Of a DNA stretch of 59,167 nt, positions 11,701-21,137 are shown in pieces. The DNA is from Fragilariopsis cylindrus CCMP1102 (lineage: Eukaryota > Bacillariophyta > Bacillariophyceae > Bacillariales > Bacillariaceae). The translations under genes were made by a program, and so were the position numbers. The notes below the pieces were generated by a model. It made no database searches and was not told the DNA's origin. It saw nothing but the letters and a program-made list of their open reading frames with translations. Within the stretch, counting starts at the first letter, position 1. Every line of letters begins with the position of its first letter. The stretch lies in assembly GCA_900095095.1 (NCBI GenBank), contig FMBT01000539.1, forward strand, positions 1-59,167. The letters run 5' to 3'.

Positions 11701-12272
11701 CGAATGCTGGTATTGATCCGAAGCTATATACGATGAACAAGTACTGGCAGATCAAGAGGACACTGGGTTTCTACCACGCCCGCCTATTGATGTGGTGGAA
11801 CGATGAACAGAGAGCACCTCTCGATGAAATGAATCTAGCCATAAAAGAATTTTACAAAGAGAAGGCTAATGGAATGCGACCAAAAAACGATGTCGCCCGA
11901 GCAATCGTATCTGGAGCTAGTAGGTATGACTCGTTCGGTTTGGAATCTATTAGGGGGTACGAAAAAGTCCCTCGCTCGGTTGAAAATTGGACCGTACTGC
12001 TTGAAGAAGTTATACACGCAATGGAAGGATCGGCTATACGATATGATCCAAATTTTGTAAATTCAGTTGTGCTGGCGTACAAGAGTCTCGGAAGAAGTCG
12101 AGAGTGTGTGGACTATGTTTCGAGTGTAATGGATGTCGATGGAACTCGCATCCGGAAATCAACACTAGTAGAAGTATTGGAAGCCGCCAGGGTTGAACAC
12201 GACGAAGAACTGTACAGTAACATTCAAATGATGCTTTCTCGTGGAAACAATACGAATGACACATCACCATAA
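8754..12272 (+). CDS. Large helical-repeat (PPR/TPR-like) protein, probably organellar
   Basis: 1172 aa from the ATG at 8754; the open frame goes on to a non-ATG codon at 8661. The N-terminus is rich in Arg, Ser and Thr with few acidic residues (MARPLQRQLRTSSANLHPLW), like a mitochondrial presequence. Most of the protein is alpha-helical, with paired helices spaced about 35 residues, for example NSCTNAHQPELSLYLLDWM, VMVANGRGGDAVQVFDVL and VLAYKSLGRSRECVDYV. This is the pattern of pentatricopeptide-type repeats that bind organellar RNA. Long Asn/Asp inserts (about 100-120 and 245-260) and a poly-Ser run separate the blocks. No catalytic domain (SMR, DYW) is seen. It ends 98 bp from the end of the histidine kinase on the other strand. 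Calling it PPR rests on helix pattern alone. Confidence 0.55.
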   Translation: MARPLQRQLRTSSANLHPLWYRRNIVPDGRSSHRLRFRSTTTISRRTTNTFISDSRRYTGSSTLMRMRLSSSSSPDHDESNNKQQRQQQRRRHRLHNNPKQQNQNQRNDNNNNNNKATAIFAKIGDAQDSMQELLDRIERANINSNNPITVKALSKLTFNLNQQNNNDDNNNIIINGEFASGIYNETIEYFETLIRSVNDGRLTPSRKHGQELSQLIACVLYVFGQTQKQSYWYNNTDYFDINDDSNNDNNNNNNNDNNIIQNVLKVLEIDWNLDINNQHYEHAISASCNVHDWEYASYLFEQQINPNGAGTPVSTISIIDNPLGLYALTQRYSSTTNNDNDNNIDVNDSSTKVEAEISSSSMIVEHVMDAVQRLVMVSPQDKTSYVLAAGNALGYAGYWKDFDEYRRSSFLSEQYGTSLLSAVIQAYCLCGRYDEALQILQEENIITTTLLSSSSSSSSSSPSSKRNLEEEWQWGGERDRIDPLCRDLAMQVIGGASSATIEGSVGDDADHHDTHNHHSGSSSYSKLALMLFHQSREENFTISREALLGVVEACERDKDWKSALSVLRTVIEENEIEHEKSNNKNSNNNIASWIVPGSQLTIIERDQTRNDSSSFTDNLSEMGPFLASIMRNCNSSSNFGMSLFSLRLFQMQLLYTSTGHYQEKKMMNKNDDTSTKVEDSIGQMISEVKNSHEILTASMVALCGLRCHENAMRLYEMQENNDNASAAFIYRYASSNQERSGTIALGNPWVSAHRHIDQLTEASKLIRKIHRRNKKNESNYLTENQREMIEEVLARAMNSCTNAHQPELSLYLLDWMDEFIFSHHQQQSIPRENIDDIHKVGLYKDSVTAETILALRWTRDLTGAIEMVESILEKHAEDDLDQWRKTIAAGLTVMVANGRGGDAVQVFDVLDKDARSTDCYTTIGRHLSKVKDWNELIFLYRNATTEGYSSEELSLLAMTAVISTKVDNRLRILRAIVDECASNAGIDPKLYTMNKYWQIKRTLGFYHARLLMWWNDEQRAPLDEMNLAIKEFYKEKANGMRPKNDVARAIVSGASRYDSFGLESIRGYEKVPRSVENWTVLLEEVIHAMEGSAIRYDPNFVNSVVLAYKSLGRSRECVDYVSSVMDVDGTRIRKSTLVEVLEAARVEHDEELYSNIQMMLSRGNNTNDTSP

Positions 12273-12370
12273 TCATTAGAAAGATAACCTTTAAAAATAT
12301 ATAGCTAAAATGTCATTCTATCAAAAACTTTTCTATCTAAACTTTTGTCTTGAGATATTAATTATTCATG

Positions 12371-15300
12371 TCATGAAGAATTGTTCCGCTTGCCTAGTGA
12401 TGTGCGTAAATCTTGAATAATCTTATCGTTCGAGGGCATTGGCTTCTGCCAGACCCAATCTGCTCCGGCATCAATAAATTGATTACCAATATCATTTCCA
12501 GAACAACCAATAATAATAGAATCGATTTTCATCCTCCTCAAAGCAAAGCAAACATCCGTTCCGACCATAACACCACCAGCTCCTTCCATGAATTGATCTA
12601 CAACTATAACATCAAAATGGTCACGTCCACATATTAAAAGCGCCTCTTCGCCAGTCGCAGCCTCCATCATGGTAGCATTTGGGGCGATACCTTTCTTCAT
12701 CCGTCTTTTTAGCATTGTTCGATTCATTTTTATATCATCAATTATCAGGCACGAGATGGGTTCTTGAATAACCTCCTCGCTCTTCTTTTTCGGACTGGTG
12801 CTTTCGGCGGGGGGCTTACAAAGTGGTAACGTCATAAGTACAATACAGGACGTTCCAGCCTTAACAGATGGATCACTCTCAAATCGAATGGACCCACCAG
12901 TTAGATCTACAACGTGCTTTGCTATTGCTAAGCCAAGACCAGTACCGGGAGCACCGCCTCGTTGTATAAATCTTTGAAATAATTTCTTCTGTTCCTGGAT
13001 AGGTATACCCGGACCGGAATCTTCACAGATAAACTTTACATTCCCATCTTCCCACATTATAGAAAGTTCGATATACCCTGACAAGGTATACTTGATACTG
13101 TTGCTAATAACATTCGTCAGTACCTGTTCAATCCGATGTTGGTCTCCAATTACCCAATCATCAGTATTGTTGTTTTCTTTAGTAGCATCATATTTTGGTA
13201 ATGTTGTTCGAAAATCTACTCCAGGGCGGCAGCTGGGTAGTAACATTTTATGGACATTAAATAATAACTTAGAAAGTGATATGGGTGCCTTCCGAAGTTG
13301 CATTTTACCCTCTTCCATTTTCCGTACATCTAAAAGATTATTCATAATCTTAGACATGAATGTTGAACATAATTGCATACCAGAAATTAAACTTTGTGCC
13401 ATCTGTGGTAAATCATCAGGCATCGAATTTAACGCAGAATCAATTGCACCTAATGGATTCCGTAACTCATGTGCAAAGTAGGCTGTCATATTCCTTTCTG
13501 TTTCAACCTTCGCCTCCTGCGAGGCACGTAAGGTTTCCAATTTACGTAATTCTTTTCGGTTTGTTCGATCTTCTGTTACGTCCTGCGCAACACCCACAAC
13601 ACCAGTAATTAATCCCTCTGGATCACGTCTTGTTGTTGCATTGACCAACAGAAATATTGATTCACCTGATTTGGATATTACCTCCAATTCATAATTAGAT
13701 GTTTCAAATCCTGTTAATGCATGTTCTAATATCTCATCAACTTTCATATGTGCCAATGGTGCAATAAATGTTTCTACTAATGGCACCCCCGTTGCTTCTT
13801 CCTTTGTATATCCAGTAATTTCTGATATCTTTCTATTCCATTCATTTACATTCATATCACAATCTATACCAAATATTGGAGCATTAGCTGTATCTATCAA
13901 TTGTCGTAATTCTAATGCCATCCCAGTAACAGACCGATCACGTTTCACAGCTTCTGTTACGTCCTGTGCCATCATAACAGCACCAATTATATTATTATCC
14001 ATATCAGGTTGGGGTGTTATATTAACCAATAGATGTCGGATTTCATTGTCCTTTGTACAAAATTCAATCCCATAATTAGATTTACATTTACCATCATTGA
14101 TTGCATCGTTCAATATCTCTCTCATCGATCTACGTATATTTGGTTTTATATATGTATCAACTAATGATGAACCAAATGCATCTCTCTTTTCATATCCAGT
14201 AATTTCAGCTGTATTATCATTCCATTCATTTATTATCCCATTACAATCAATACCAAATATGGCCATATTAGCTGTATCAATTAATTTACGTAATTCAATA
14301 TTCAATTTAAGTAATTCTTTTGCTTTCTTTCGATCTTCTGTTACATCCTGTGCAACACCCACAACACCAATAATTAATCCCTCTGGATCACGTCTTGTTG
14401 TTGCATTGACCAACAGGAATATTGATTCACCAGTTTTGGATATTACCTCCAGTTCATAATTGGATGTTTCAAATCCTGCTAACGCACGTTCCAATATCTC
14501 ATCAACTTTCATATGTGCCAATTGCGCGATGAAGGTTTCTACTAATGGCACCCCCGTTGCTTCTTCTTTTGTATATCCAGTAATTTCTGATATCTTTCTA
14601 TTCCATTCATTTACATTCATATCACAATCTATACCAAATATTGGCGCATTAGCTGTATTTATCAATTGTCGTAATTCAAAAGCCATCCCAGCAACGGACC
14701 GATCGCGTTTCACAGCCTCTGTTACATCCTGCGCCATCATAACAGCACCAATTATATTGTTATCCATATCAGGTTGGGGTGTTATATTAACCAATAAATG
14801 TCGAATCTCATTGTACTTTGTACAAAATTCAATTTCATAATTAGATTTACATTTACCATCATTGATTGCATCGTTCAATATCTCTCTCATCGATTTACGT
14901 ATATTTGGTTTTATATATGTATCAACTAAAGATAAACCAAATGCATCTTTCTTTTCATACCCAGTAATCTCAGCTGTATTATCATTCCATTCATTTATTA
15001 TCCCATTACAATCAATACCAAATATGGCCATATTAGCTGTATCAATTAATTTACGTAATTCAATATTCAATTTAAGTAATTCTTTTGCTTTCTTTCGATC
15101 TTCTGTTACATCCTGTGCAACACCCACAACACCAATAATTAATCCCTCTGGATCACGTCGTGTTGTTGCATTGACCAACAGAAATATTGATTCACCTGAT
15201 TTGGATATTACCTCCAATTCATAATTGGATGTTTCAAATCCTGTTAATGCATGTTCTAATATCTCATCAACTTTCATATGTGCCAATGGTGCGATGAAGG

Positions 15301-17047
15301 TTTCTACTAATGGCACCCCTGTTGCTTCTTCCTTTGTATATCCAGTAATTTCTGATATCTTTCTATTCCATTCATTAACATTCATGTCACAATCTATACC
15401 AAATATTGGAGCATTAGCTGTATCTATCAATTGTCGTAATTCTAATGCCATCCCAGTAACAGACCGATCACGTTTCACAGCTTCTGTTACGTCCTGTGCC
15501 ATCATAACAGCACCAATTATATTGTTATCCATATCACGTTGGGGTGTTATATTAACCAATAAATGTCGAATCTCATTGTACTTTGTACGAAAATCAATTT
15601 CACAATTAGATTTACACTTACCATCATTGATTGCATCGTTCAATATCTCTCTCATCGATTTACGTATATTTGGTTTTATATATGTATCAACTAATGATGA
15701 ACCAAATGCATCTCTCTTTTCATATCCAGTAATTTCAGCTGTATTATCATTCCATTCATTTATAATCCCATTACAATCAATACCAAATATGGCTATATTA
15801 GCTGTATCAATTAATTTACGTAATTCACTATTTGCTGTACAGATCACACCACCACCACTGCCGTTCGCTGTTGTTGTCATAGCTGTTGCGTCACTACTAC
15901 TGTTACATGAACTGCATTTTTCTCGTGTTATACAATTGGAACAATTATTCTTACTGTTATAGTTATTTGTCACACGAGGGTCAATGCATAGAGAAGCATC
16001 GGAGGCACAATGTTGCTGTTGATGTCGGTAAGAGGAAATAGCTGGGAAGGTCATAGCTTCAGAGTCGTTGGTAACAACAGTAGTAATACTAGTACGTGTA
16101 GTAGCACCAGAACCGACAGTGGTAGTAGTAGCCTCAGTACTAGTAGTAAGAGTATCATCAATATATTTACTATTATCGATCACGCGCTTGTTTGTACAAA
16201 CCAAAACAACACCTGTTACTATCCTCTTGCTCTTGTTTTTACTATTATTATCAGTTGTTGTTGTAATGTCAAACTGTGGGAATAGATCGACAGAGAATAT
16301 TGTCTCAGTTGTTGATGTTGTTGTATCGTCGTCGTTGTTGTCTTTATCGATGTTGCTATCTTCGTCGTTATCATCGTAGCCGCATTCGTGATTACGATTG
16401 AGATTATTGTTATTGTAATTGCAATCATCTTCGGCTGTAGTTGATTCGGAAGACGACGTCAAGGAGCAACGGCGGGTTCTCTTTATTAATCCTCGTACTT
16501 GATGATGATCGTTATGAATAGTAGAAGGATGTCTAACTTTCATCAATTTTACATCCACATTAACTTCGGCTTTTCCATTACGGATAACTTTGTCCAAAAC
16601 ATCAATCAAAGGGATCATCAGCTCGTCTGGCGAAGAAGAAGAAGAAGAACGGGAGGCTGATATTGACGTTGAAGACGTTGACGATAAGAAAGACGACGAA
16701 GGGAACATATTATCGAATGGCATTCCAATGATTTCGTCCTCGTTACTGTTCTCGCTGTTGCTTTCGAAAATCCTATCAATACTACTTATTATCGCAGCAC
16801 ACGATTCATTATTCCACAAATTAATCCTTTTCTTAGAATCAACCCCAAATACGACGGGACTACAGTGGATGAGACGAGTAGTAGTAGTGGCGGCAGTGCC
16901 GACAGGATAAGGAAGATGGCAACCACCAACCGCCTTTCGTTTATTTCCATTTTCATTTTCATTTTCACACTCACAACATCCGTTGCATGCGCATTCATTG
17001 TTGCTTTGATCGTTATCGTGGTCGTTATAATTTTGACACATCATCAT
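12371..17047 (-). CDS. Hybrid histidine kinase with tandem PAS array and receiver domain
   Basis: 1558-aa sensor kinase of two-component/phosphorelay type. Order: low-complexity N-terminus with a weak PAS-like segment (about 55-120); three tandem 255-residue units, each PAS-A plus PAS-B (about 405-1169), with signature GIDCNGIINEWN in PAS-A and GIDCDMNVNEWN in PAS-B, each ending in AQDVTE; HisKA with the phospho-accepting His1193 in FAHELRNP; HATPase_c with the N box (NVISNSIKYT), DSGPGIP and GTGLGLAIAKH; then a receiver with acidic pair IIDD, phospho-Asp1484 in VIVVD and Lys1535 in WQKP. It should autophosphorylate and pass phosphate to its own receiver. There is no membrane segment, so it is probably cytosolic; the ligand or cofactor of the PAS domains is unknown. 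The three units are close to identical at the DNA level with a period of exactly 765 bp. Single exon. Confidence 0.95.
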   Translation of the reverse strand: MMMCQNYNDHDNDQSNNECACNGCCECENENENGNKRKAVGGCHLPYPVGTAATTTTRLIHCSPVVFGVDSKKRINLWNNESCAAIISSIDRIFESNSENSNEDEIIGMPFDNMFPSSSFLSSTSSTSISASRSSSSSSPDELMIPLIDVLDKVIRNGKAEVNVDVKLMKVRHPSTIHNDHHQVRGLIKRTRRCSLTSSSESTTAEDDCNYNNNNLNRNHECGYDDNDEDSNIDKDNNDDDTTTSTTETIFSVDLFPQFDITTTTDNNSKNKSKRIVTGVVLVCTNKRVIDNSKYIDDTLTTSTEATTTTVGSGATTRTSITTVVTNDSEAMTFPAISSYRHQQQHCASDASLCIDPRVTNNYNSKNNCSNCITREKCSSCNSSSDATAMTTTANGSGGGVICTANSELRKLIDTANIAIFGIDCNGIINEWNDNTAEITGYEKRDAFGSSLVDTYIKPNIRKSMREILNDAINDGKCKSNCEIDFRTKYNEIRHLLVNITPQRDMDNNIIGAVMMAQDVTEAVKRDRSVTGMALELRQLIDTANAPIFGIDCDMNVNEWNRKISEITGYTKEEATGVPLVETFIAPLAHMKVDEILEHALTGFETSNYELEVISKSGESIFLLVNATTRRDPEGLIIGVVGVAQDVTEDRKKAKELLKLNIELRKLIDTANMAIFGIDCNGIINEWNDNTAEITGYEKKDAFGLSLVDTYIKPNIRKSMREILNDAINDGKCKSNYEIEFCTKYNEIRHLLVNITPQPDMDNNIIGAVMMAQDVTEAVKRDRSVAGMAFELRQLINTANAPIFGIDCDMNVNEWNRKISEITGYTKEEATGVPLVETFIAQLAHMKVDEILERALAGFETSNYELEVISKTGESIFLLVNATTRRDPEGLIIGVVGVAQDVTEDRKKAKELLKLNIELRKLIDTANMAIFGIDCNGIINEWNDNTAEITGYEKRDAFGSSLVDTYIKPNIRRSMREILNDAINDGKCKSNYGIEFCTKDNEIRHLLVNITPQPDMDNNIIGAVMMAQDVTEAVKRDRSVTGMALELRQLIDTANAPIFGIDCDMNVNEWNRKISEITGYTKEEATGVPLVETFIAPLAHMKVDEILEHALTGFETSNYELEVISKSGESIFLLVNATTRRDPEGLITGVVGVAQDVTEDRTNRKELRKLETLRASQEAKVETERNMTAYFAHELRNPLGAIDSALNSMPDDLPQMAQSLISGMQLCSTFMSKIMNNLLDVRKMEEGKMQLRKAPISLSKLLFNVHKMLLPSCRPGVDFRTTLPKYDATKENNNTDDWVIGDQHRIEQVLTNVISNSIKYTLSGYIELSIMWEDGNVKFICEDSGPGIPIQEQKKLFQRFIQRGGAPGTGLGLAIAKHVVDLTGGSIRFESDPSVKAGTSCIVLMTLPLCKPPAESTSPKKKSEEVIQEPISCLIIDDIKMNRTMLKRRMKKGIAPNATMMEAATGEEALLICGRDHFDVIVVDQFMEGAGGVMVGTDVCFALRRMKIDSIIIGCSGNDIGNQFIDAGADWVWQKPMPSNDKIIQDLRTSLGKRNNSS
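13535..15830 (-). repeat. Three tandem 765-bp PAS-PAS coding repeats
   Basis: Identical landmarks recur exactly 765 bp apart (for example GCTGTATCAA at 14271, 15036 and 15801), so the repeat keeps frame at 255 codons. The copies differ at scattered sites only. Copies 1 and 3 of PAS-B are almost the same while the middle copy differs at several residues. Confidence 0.95.
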
Positions 17048-17879
17048 ATTGCCTTTTCCTACTTTTGTTAGAGAGCGAAGGTTGTGTTGAGGGCGATGAT
17101 AGGAGAGAAGGAGTTGCTATTCTACTGCTTTGTATTTCTTGTGTCTTGTTGGGCATTTAAAACAATAATACGGGATGTGCTATTAGATTATAATATTATG
17201 TACTGTAAGTTTCTTTTTTCCGATCCGACGAAGAAGCAACGTTTTTGTAATACTGTACTGTATGTGGTAAATGGACATTAAACAACACTTGCTTTCTCTT
17301 TGCCGCGTTTATATGTAATAGCCCCGATCAAAAGAATATCAGCAGTTCTTATCGCCCTTTTATATCTTCAACACGTCGTCGGCGGGTAGTCGTGCAAAAT
17401 ATATATCAATAGAAGGGTTCTTTAATCCATAGCCTCGTGTTTACTCTATCTATGCGAAGATAAAGCACGAAAGCCAAGCAAAAAGAGATTAACAACTCGC
17501 CGAACACATAAAAGAAAGTAAAACAAATTATCACTGAGCTGCAACGTAGACGCTACCAGGTAGTACAGTATGAGAAAATGAGAGTGAACATTCAACAGAG
17601 CGACTCCGAGGAACATCAACGTGAGTAGCCGCTATCAAACAAAGGCAATAATGGATGAGATTGCAAGATATCTACGTGTCTTTCTCGTAGATTTTCTAAA
17701 AGCGAACCGAAGAGCGGGGCAATCCCGAATTTTATTTACTTATAGTACGGTTTTTGATGAGATATTTCCGTGATCGCGAACCGCGGCAGTGGGAATATGC
17801 CCCCGCATGTTCAACATCAACATCATCGAATTGTGTGCGTACGTACGTACCGTACCGCCTGTCGAGTGTTGGTACGAAT
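17048..17879. other. Intergenic spacer upstream of the histidine kinase
   Basis: Probable promoter and 5' UTR of the minus-strand kinase. It carries TACTGTA/TACAGTA motifs at 17251, 17256 and 17564 and a GTAC-rich stretch near 17840. No gene is recognised. Confidence 0.4.
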
Positions 17880-18480
17880 GATATCTCTTGTATGATGATG
17901 TGTATGAATGCTTCAAGGATTCAAGAAATACCTCTGTTTTATTCTTCCTTTTTGTTTTGTTTTTGTCTGTAGCTGCCTTTCTTTTCTTGTTCCTTTCCAC
18001 CCTAGTATATGTTCTTGGATCCAACAATTTGCTTCTATTCACATACGCTTTTTGTTGTATCTTCCATTGTTTTTGAGAACTTTCCCCCAAGTAGGTTGTT
18101 CCATCCTATTACTTCTTGTTCAACGATTAGTAGATCATATCTTGTCATTCCTGGTTCACCTCTAATCCTTAGCTGATTCCCCGTTAAAGTAGGACATTAG
18201 TCCTTCCTTCAGTATGTCATATAGCTGTGGATCTACTGTGTTTTCTAATAGATTGATTTGTTTGATGACCTTATTTCTTAAACCTCTTCTTTTATCACAT
18301 TGAAATATGTGATCATCATCTTCTTATGACATGCCAGCATGGGGCATACCTTTTATCATGGTAGTGATTTCGTTTATGAACTCTTTCTCCTGTAGGAAAT
18401 TTCTTTTTACATAATTTGTGCATCCATTGTATTCCTTTCGTTGATAGGTATTTCTTTTATAGACTGGGCAGAATATGTCC
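17880..18480 (-). pseudogene. Decayed C-terminal region of a retroelement polyprotein
   Basis: Read on the minus strand from about 18480, successive frames give PTGERVHKRNHYHDKR, then DDDHIFQCDKRR, then NTVDPQLYDILKEGLMSYF, then LLIVEQEVIGWNNLL, then FSKTMEDT in one frame and QKQWKIQQKAYVNRSK in another. A Cys/His-containing segment (PCWH...DDHIFQC) followed by a helical basic tail resembles the region after reverse transcriptase in retroelement ORFs common in diatom gene sets (from memory, not searched). At least three frame changes and internal stops make it non-functional. The piece just before it (the RT itself) is missing, so this is a fragment. Confidence 0.5.
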
Positions 18481-18645
18481 CAATCAAATTATATCAAATA
18501 TATTCCCACTCCAACCAAACCTTCCACAGTAGTACGTTTTAGGTGGTATTAGACATACATTCTGTAGAAACAGGTACTTCTAATCAAATCATTCCAACAT
18601 ATTATATATAATAGACTGGTTAAAGAAGGGATTTGAGCAAGTAAT

Positions 18646-19835
18646 ATAGAAGAGACATTGATGTCGACAGAGGAAGCAGGAGAAGAAGAAGCAAAGGAAG
18701 ACAAAATAAGCAAAAGCAGTGGAAGTGAAGAGTCAAAAGAAGAAGAAGAAACTTCACAAACAGAATTGCCTGCAGAATTACCAATTTCACCGGCAATAAC
18801 AACAACAAAGACAAAGGTAATAGGATTCAGCGACTACGATATAGAAGATATCATGTCATCAGATTCATAATATATTAAGAATATTCCTACCATCAAGGCA
18901 GGAATAACAGCAGTAGAATTTGTTGTAAAGGAAGTAGCTTTGAAAAGTGTCTTAGCTATAAGAAATTATCTTGAGTTCTATTCAGAAACAGAACACAAGA
19001 GCCTTTACCAGGAAAGGAAGATGGCGGTACAACTGAGATGAAAAGGATGCAGTCAAAAGTCATCTAGTTGGCATATCAATATTAACAACGGCATGTCAAA
19101 ACAATGTAACTATAATGAGTTATGTTGAAGAAAGCAAAGATAATACAAACTGGCCTAACGGGCAAATGCATCCCATTGATACTAAAATCAATAAAAGATA
19201 CAAAGATTCAGGAGAAGGTATATCAGACTCACATGTAAGACTCAAACAGAAGAAACTATTAAGAGAACTGTCAATGAAATGGAATGAAGATCCAAATACT
19301 CTATCTTAATCATTAGTAGCAATCAAGTTGCTATACTCTGGTACGAAGATACCACTAAAGGATGAAGAAATGGAAGATACCATCTTTGAGAAACTACTAG
19401 CTACATATTCAAATATATTGAATACAGAAGAAGATCTATGGACACACTCTGAAGAACCCAACCAAGGTATTCATATTCTTATAGAATTCTACAGAAATAA
19501 ATTCTCAAAGAGTACATAAAGTTTCACATAAGAATATAATCAGGTCCTCATGCTAGAGAAGTTGTCTTATTTACAAATACTGGAAGTAGAGGCAATGGTA
19601 GATATTGAAATCCTCAGCTATGCACCAGCCGTGCACCGTGCACCAATAATGAGCTGTGATGAAACCGCGTGTGCACTAATAATGAGCATTCTTATTAAGA
19701 CACAAAACGACGTAGTTGAGATACACGCCATACTAAAGGAGTACAATACTATAGCCCCAATGAGCTGGCATTTTGCCATATCCTCACAAAGCTTAGCTCC
19801 ACTACCACAATATACAAGTACAAAAGCAACCTGAT
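18646..19835 (+). pseudogene. Stop-riddled coding remnant, probably a mobile-element ORF
   Basis: The first block (18658-18870) is a Glu/Ser-rich sequence; the same frame continues past its stop with NIPTIKAGITAVEFVVKEVA and IRNYLEFYSETEHKSLYQE to about 19040. After a frame change, one frame stays open from 19115 to 19834 apart from stops at about 19307, 19517 and 19529. It reads smoothly across those stops (KWNEDPNTLS / LLYSGTKIPLKDEEMEDTIF / MLEKLSYLQILEVEAM). Long readable stretches broken only by a few stops indicate recent loss of function. The acidic, Ser-rich start is gag-like but I recognise no domain. It lies beside the minus-strand retroelement remnant. Confidence 0.45.
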
Positions 19836-19972
19836 TAGCTAGAATAAGAGCAAAGCTCCCACAGCCTCATAAGTTGCCTAGAACAATCTTTAATAACTGG
19901 AACAACTCTAGTCTATCTCAACAGTTCTAAACAATATTGTTGCCTTGAAACCAAGTAGACAATATTTAAACA

Positions 19973-20116
19973 GATACAAAACTGTATCAGCGATACAACC
20001 TATCACCCACAGCAATACAAACTGTATTGAATTGATCAAACTGACTGAACAAGGATACAAAACTTGTATCACAAATTGAATCAATCAAACTGATCAAACA
20101 GGATACAAAACTTGTA
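19973..20116. repeat. Four spaced near-palindromes (GATACAAAACTGTATC type)
   Basis: Near-palindromic sites start at 19973, 20013, 20054 and 20102 (the last a half site plus flank). Spacings are 40, 41 and 48 bp, about four helical turns for the first two. The intervening DNA shares GATCAAAC/TGATCAAAC words. The arrangement resembles a multi-operator region or the subterminal repeats of a transposon. Confidence 0.7.
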
Positions 20117-20146
20117 AGTGTGTAATAAATACTGGTCCAAAAATAT

Positions 20147-20394
20147 GCTGTAGGTGCGCTTTCAGTTCATGCACATATTCATGTTGTACAAGGACTAGCC
20201 TTTAACAGGATTCAAGCTATGGCGCCCCGCGGGGCGCCACTTTTTGGGGTCCATTTTTTACAGGGGTATGTAATTCCCTCAAAAAATGGACTTAGCGCCC
20301 CATCTTGAGACCGTATACCCCCCTTTTCATAGGCGCATGCATTCTTATTGAGTGAAAATACACGAAAGTTCTTTGTATTGGACGCACCTACAGC
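20147..20394. repeat. Fold-back element with perfect 12-bp terminal inverted repeats
   Basis: GCTGTAGGTGCG at 20147-20158 and its exact complement at 20383-20394 bound a 248-bp segment. Inside are a perfect 20-bp GC-rich palindrome at 20220-20239 (TGGCGCCCCGCGGGGCGCCA) and an 11-bp stem (20249-20259 with 20281-20291) around a 21-nt loop. The GC-rich palindrome is unlike its AT-rich surroundings. A MITE or other fold-back element is the simplest reading. The overlapping minus-strand ORF (20212-20670) has no domain. Confidence 0.65.
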
Positions 20395-21137
20395 TTTTAT
20401 ACGAGGCAATAATAATAATTTGGAAGAGCCCCCTGGGAAAATTCGCAAAGAGGTGCAGGGATTGAACCCGGCGCGAGTAAATGCACGAGGAATAATTTGA
20501 GTGGGTTTTCTGCGCAATTTTTTTAAAATATAAATACTCAAAATATTTACCCACCAATACGAATCAATGTAACGGCTGTTGTGGTTGAGATGGTGCCACA
20601 GCACGCGCAAAATTCTTATAGCTAGAGGAATTTGTTTTTGGAAGAAAAAGTTATGGAACCCATTATTCATTTAATCTTTATATGTCAGCCAGACAACATT
20701 GGTGAACAGGGGTTTCCTTTCTTTGCAAGGGCCAAAAACTGATTTTTACCCTATATTAGCTAAAATCCACTAAAAATTATTTATCACGAGGTGTACCATG
20801 TGAACTAGAGGCCCGTTTAATTGGGGCTTTAGGTGGGCTAGTTTATTTCATGAGTATTTATGTGGATGTTCTTGTCAAAATTAGTGTGGGAGCATTTTTC
20901 AAACAACAGTGACTATTTTAATTATGGTCCTTGATTGGTTTTTATATATATGAGTAATTTTGGAAAACAGGGGTAAACTGCAATGACATCCAAAATAATG
21001 GTGGGTTGGGATGACACTGCTTCCCATTCATAATTAATATGTCCGTCCTAGTGAGGACAGTGAATCAATTCTGTGTTCTACTCTACCTGGTGGTATGTTT
21101 AAATATTGAAATGTATGTATTTTGGACTATACAATTT
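20395..21137. other. Repeat-island sequence without a recognised gene
   Basis: No credible gene. A minus-strand tRNA-like B-box word (GGTTCAATCCC) lies near 20460, but no cloverleaf forms. The segment is probably part of the mobile-element island. Confidence 0.4.

Noticed and set aside
13092-15962. Series of long plus-strand ORFs opposite the histidine kinase
   Set aside because: They repeat with the 765-bp unit and are the antisense shadow of the PAS coding sequence, with no domain of their own.
20430-20530. Minus-strand tRNA gene suggested by GGTTCAATCCC
   Set aside because: Only a four-of-five T stem forms. No matching acceptor strand or D arm lies upstream, and the A box is weak. At most a tRNA-derived relic.
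20212-20670. 152-aa minus-strand ORF
   Set aside because: It spans the fold-back element and GC palindrome, has no domain and no coding-like composition.
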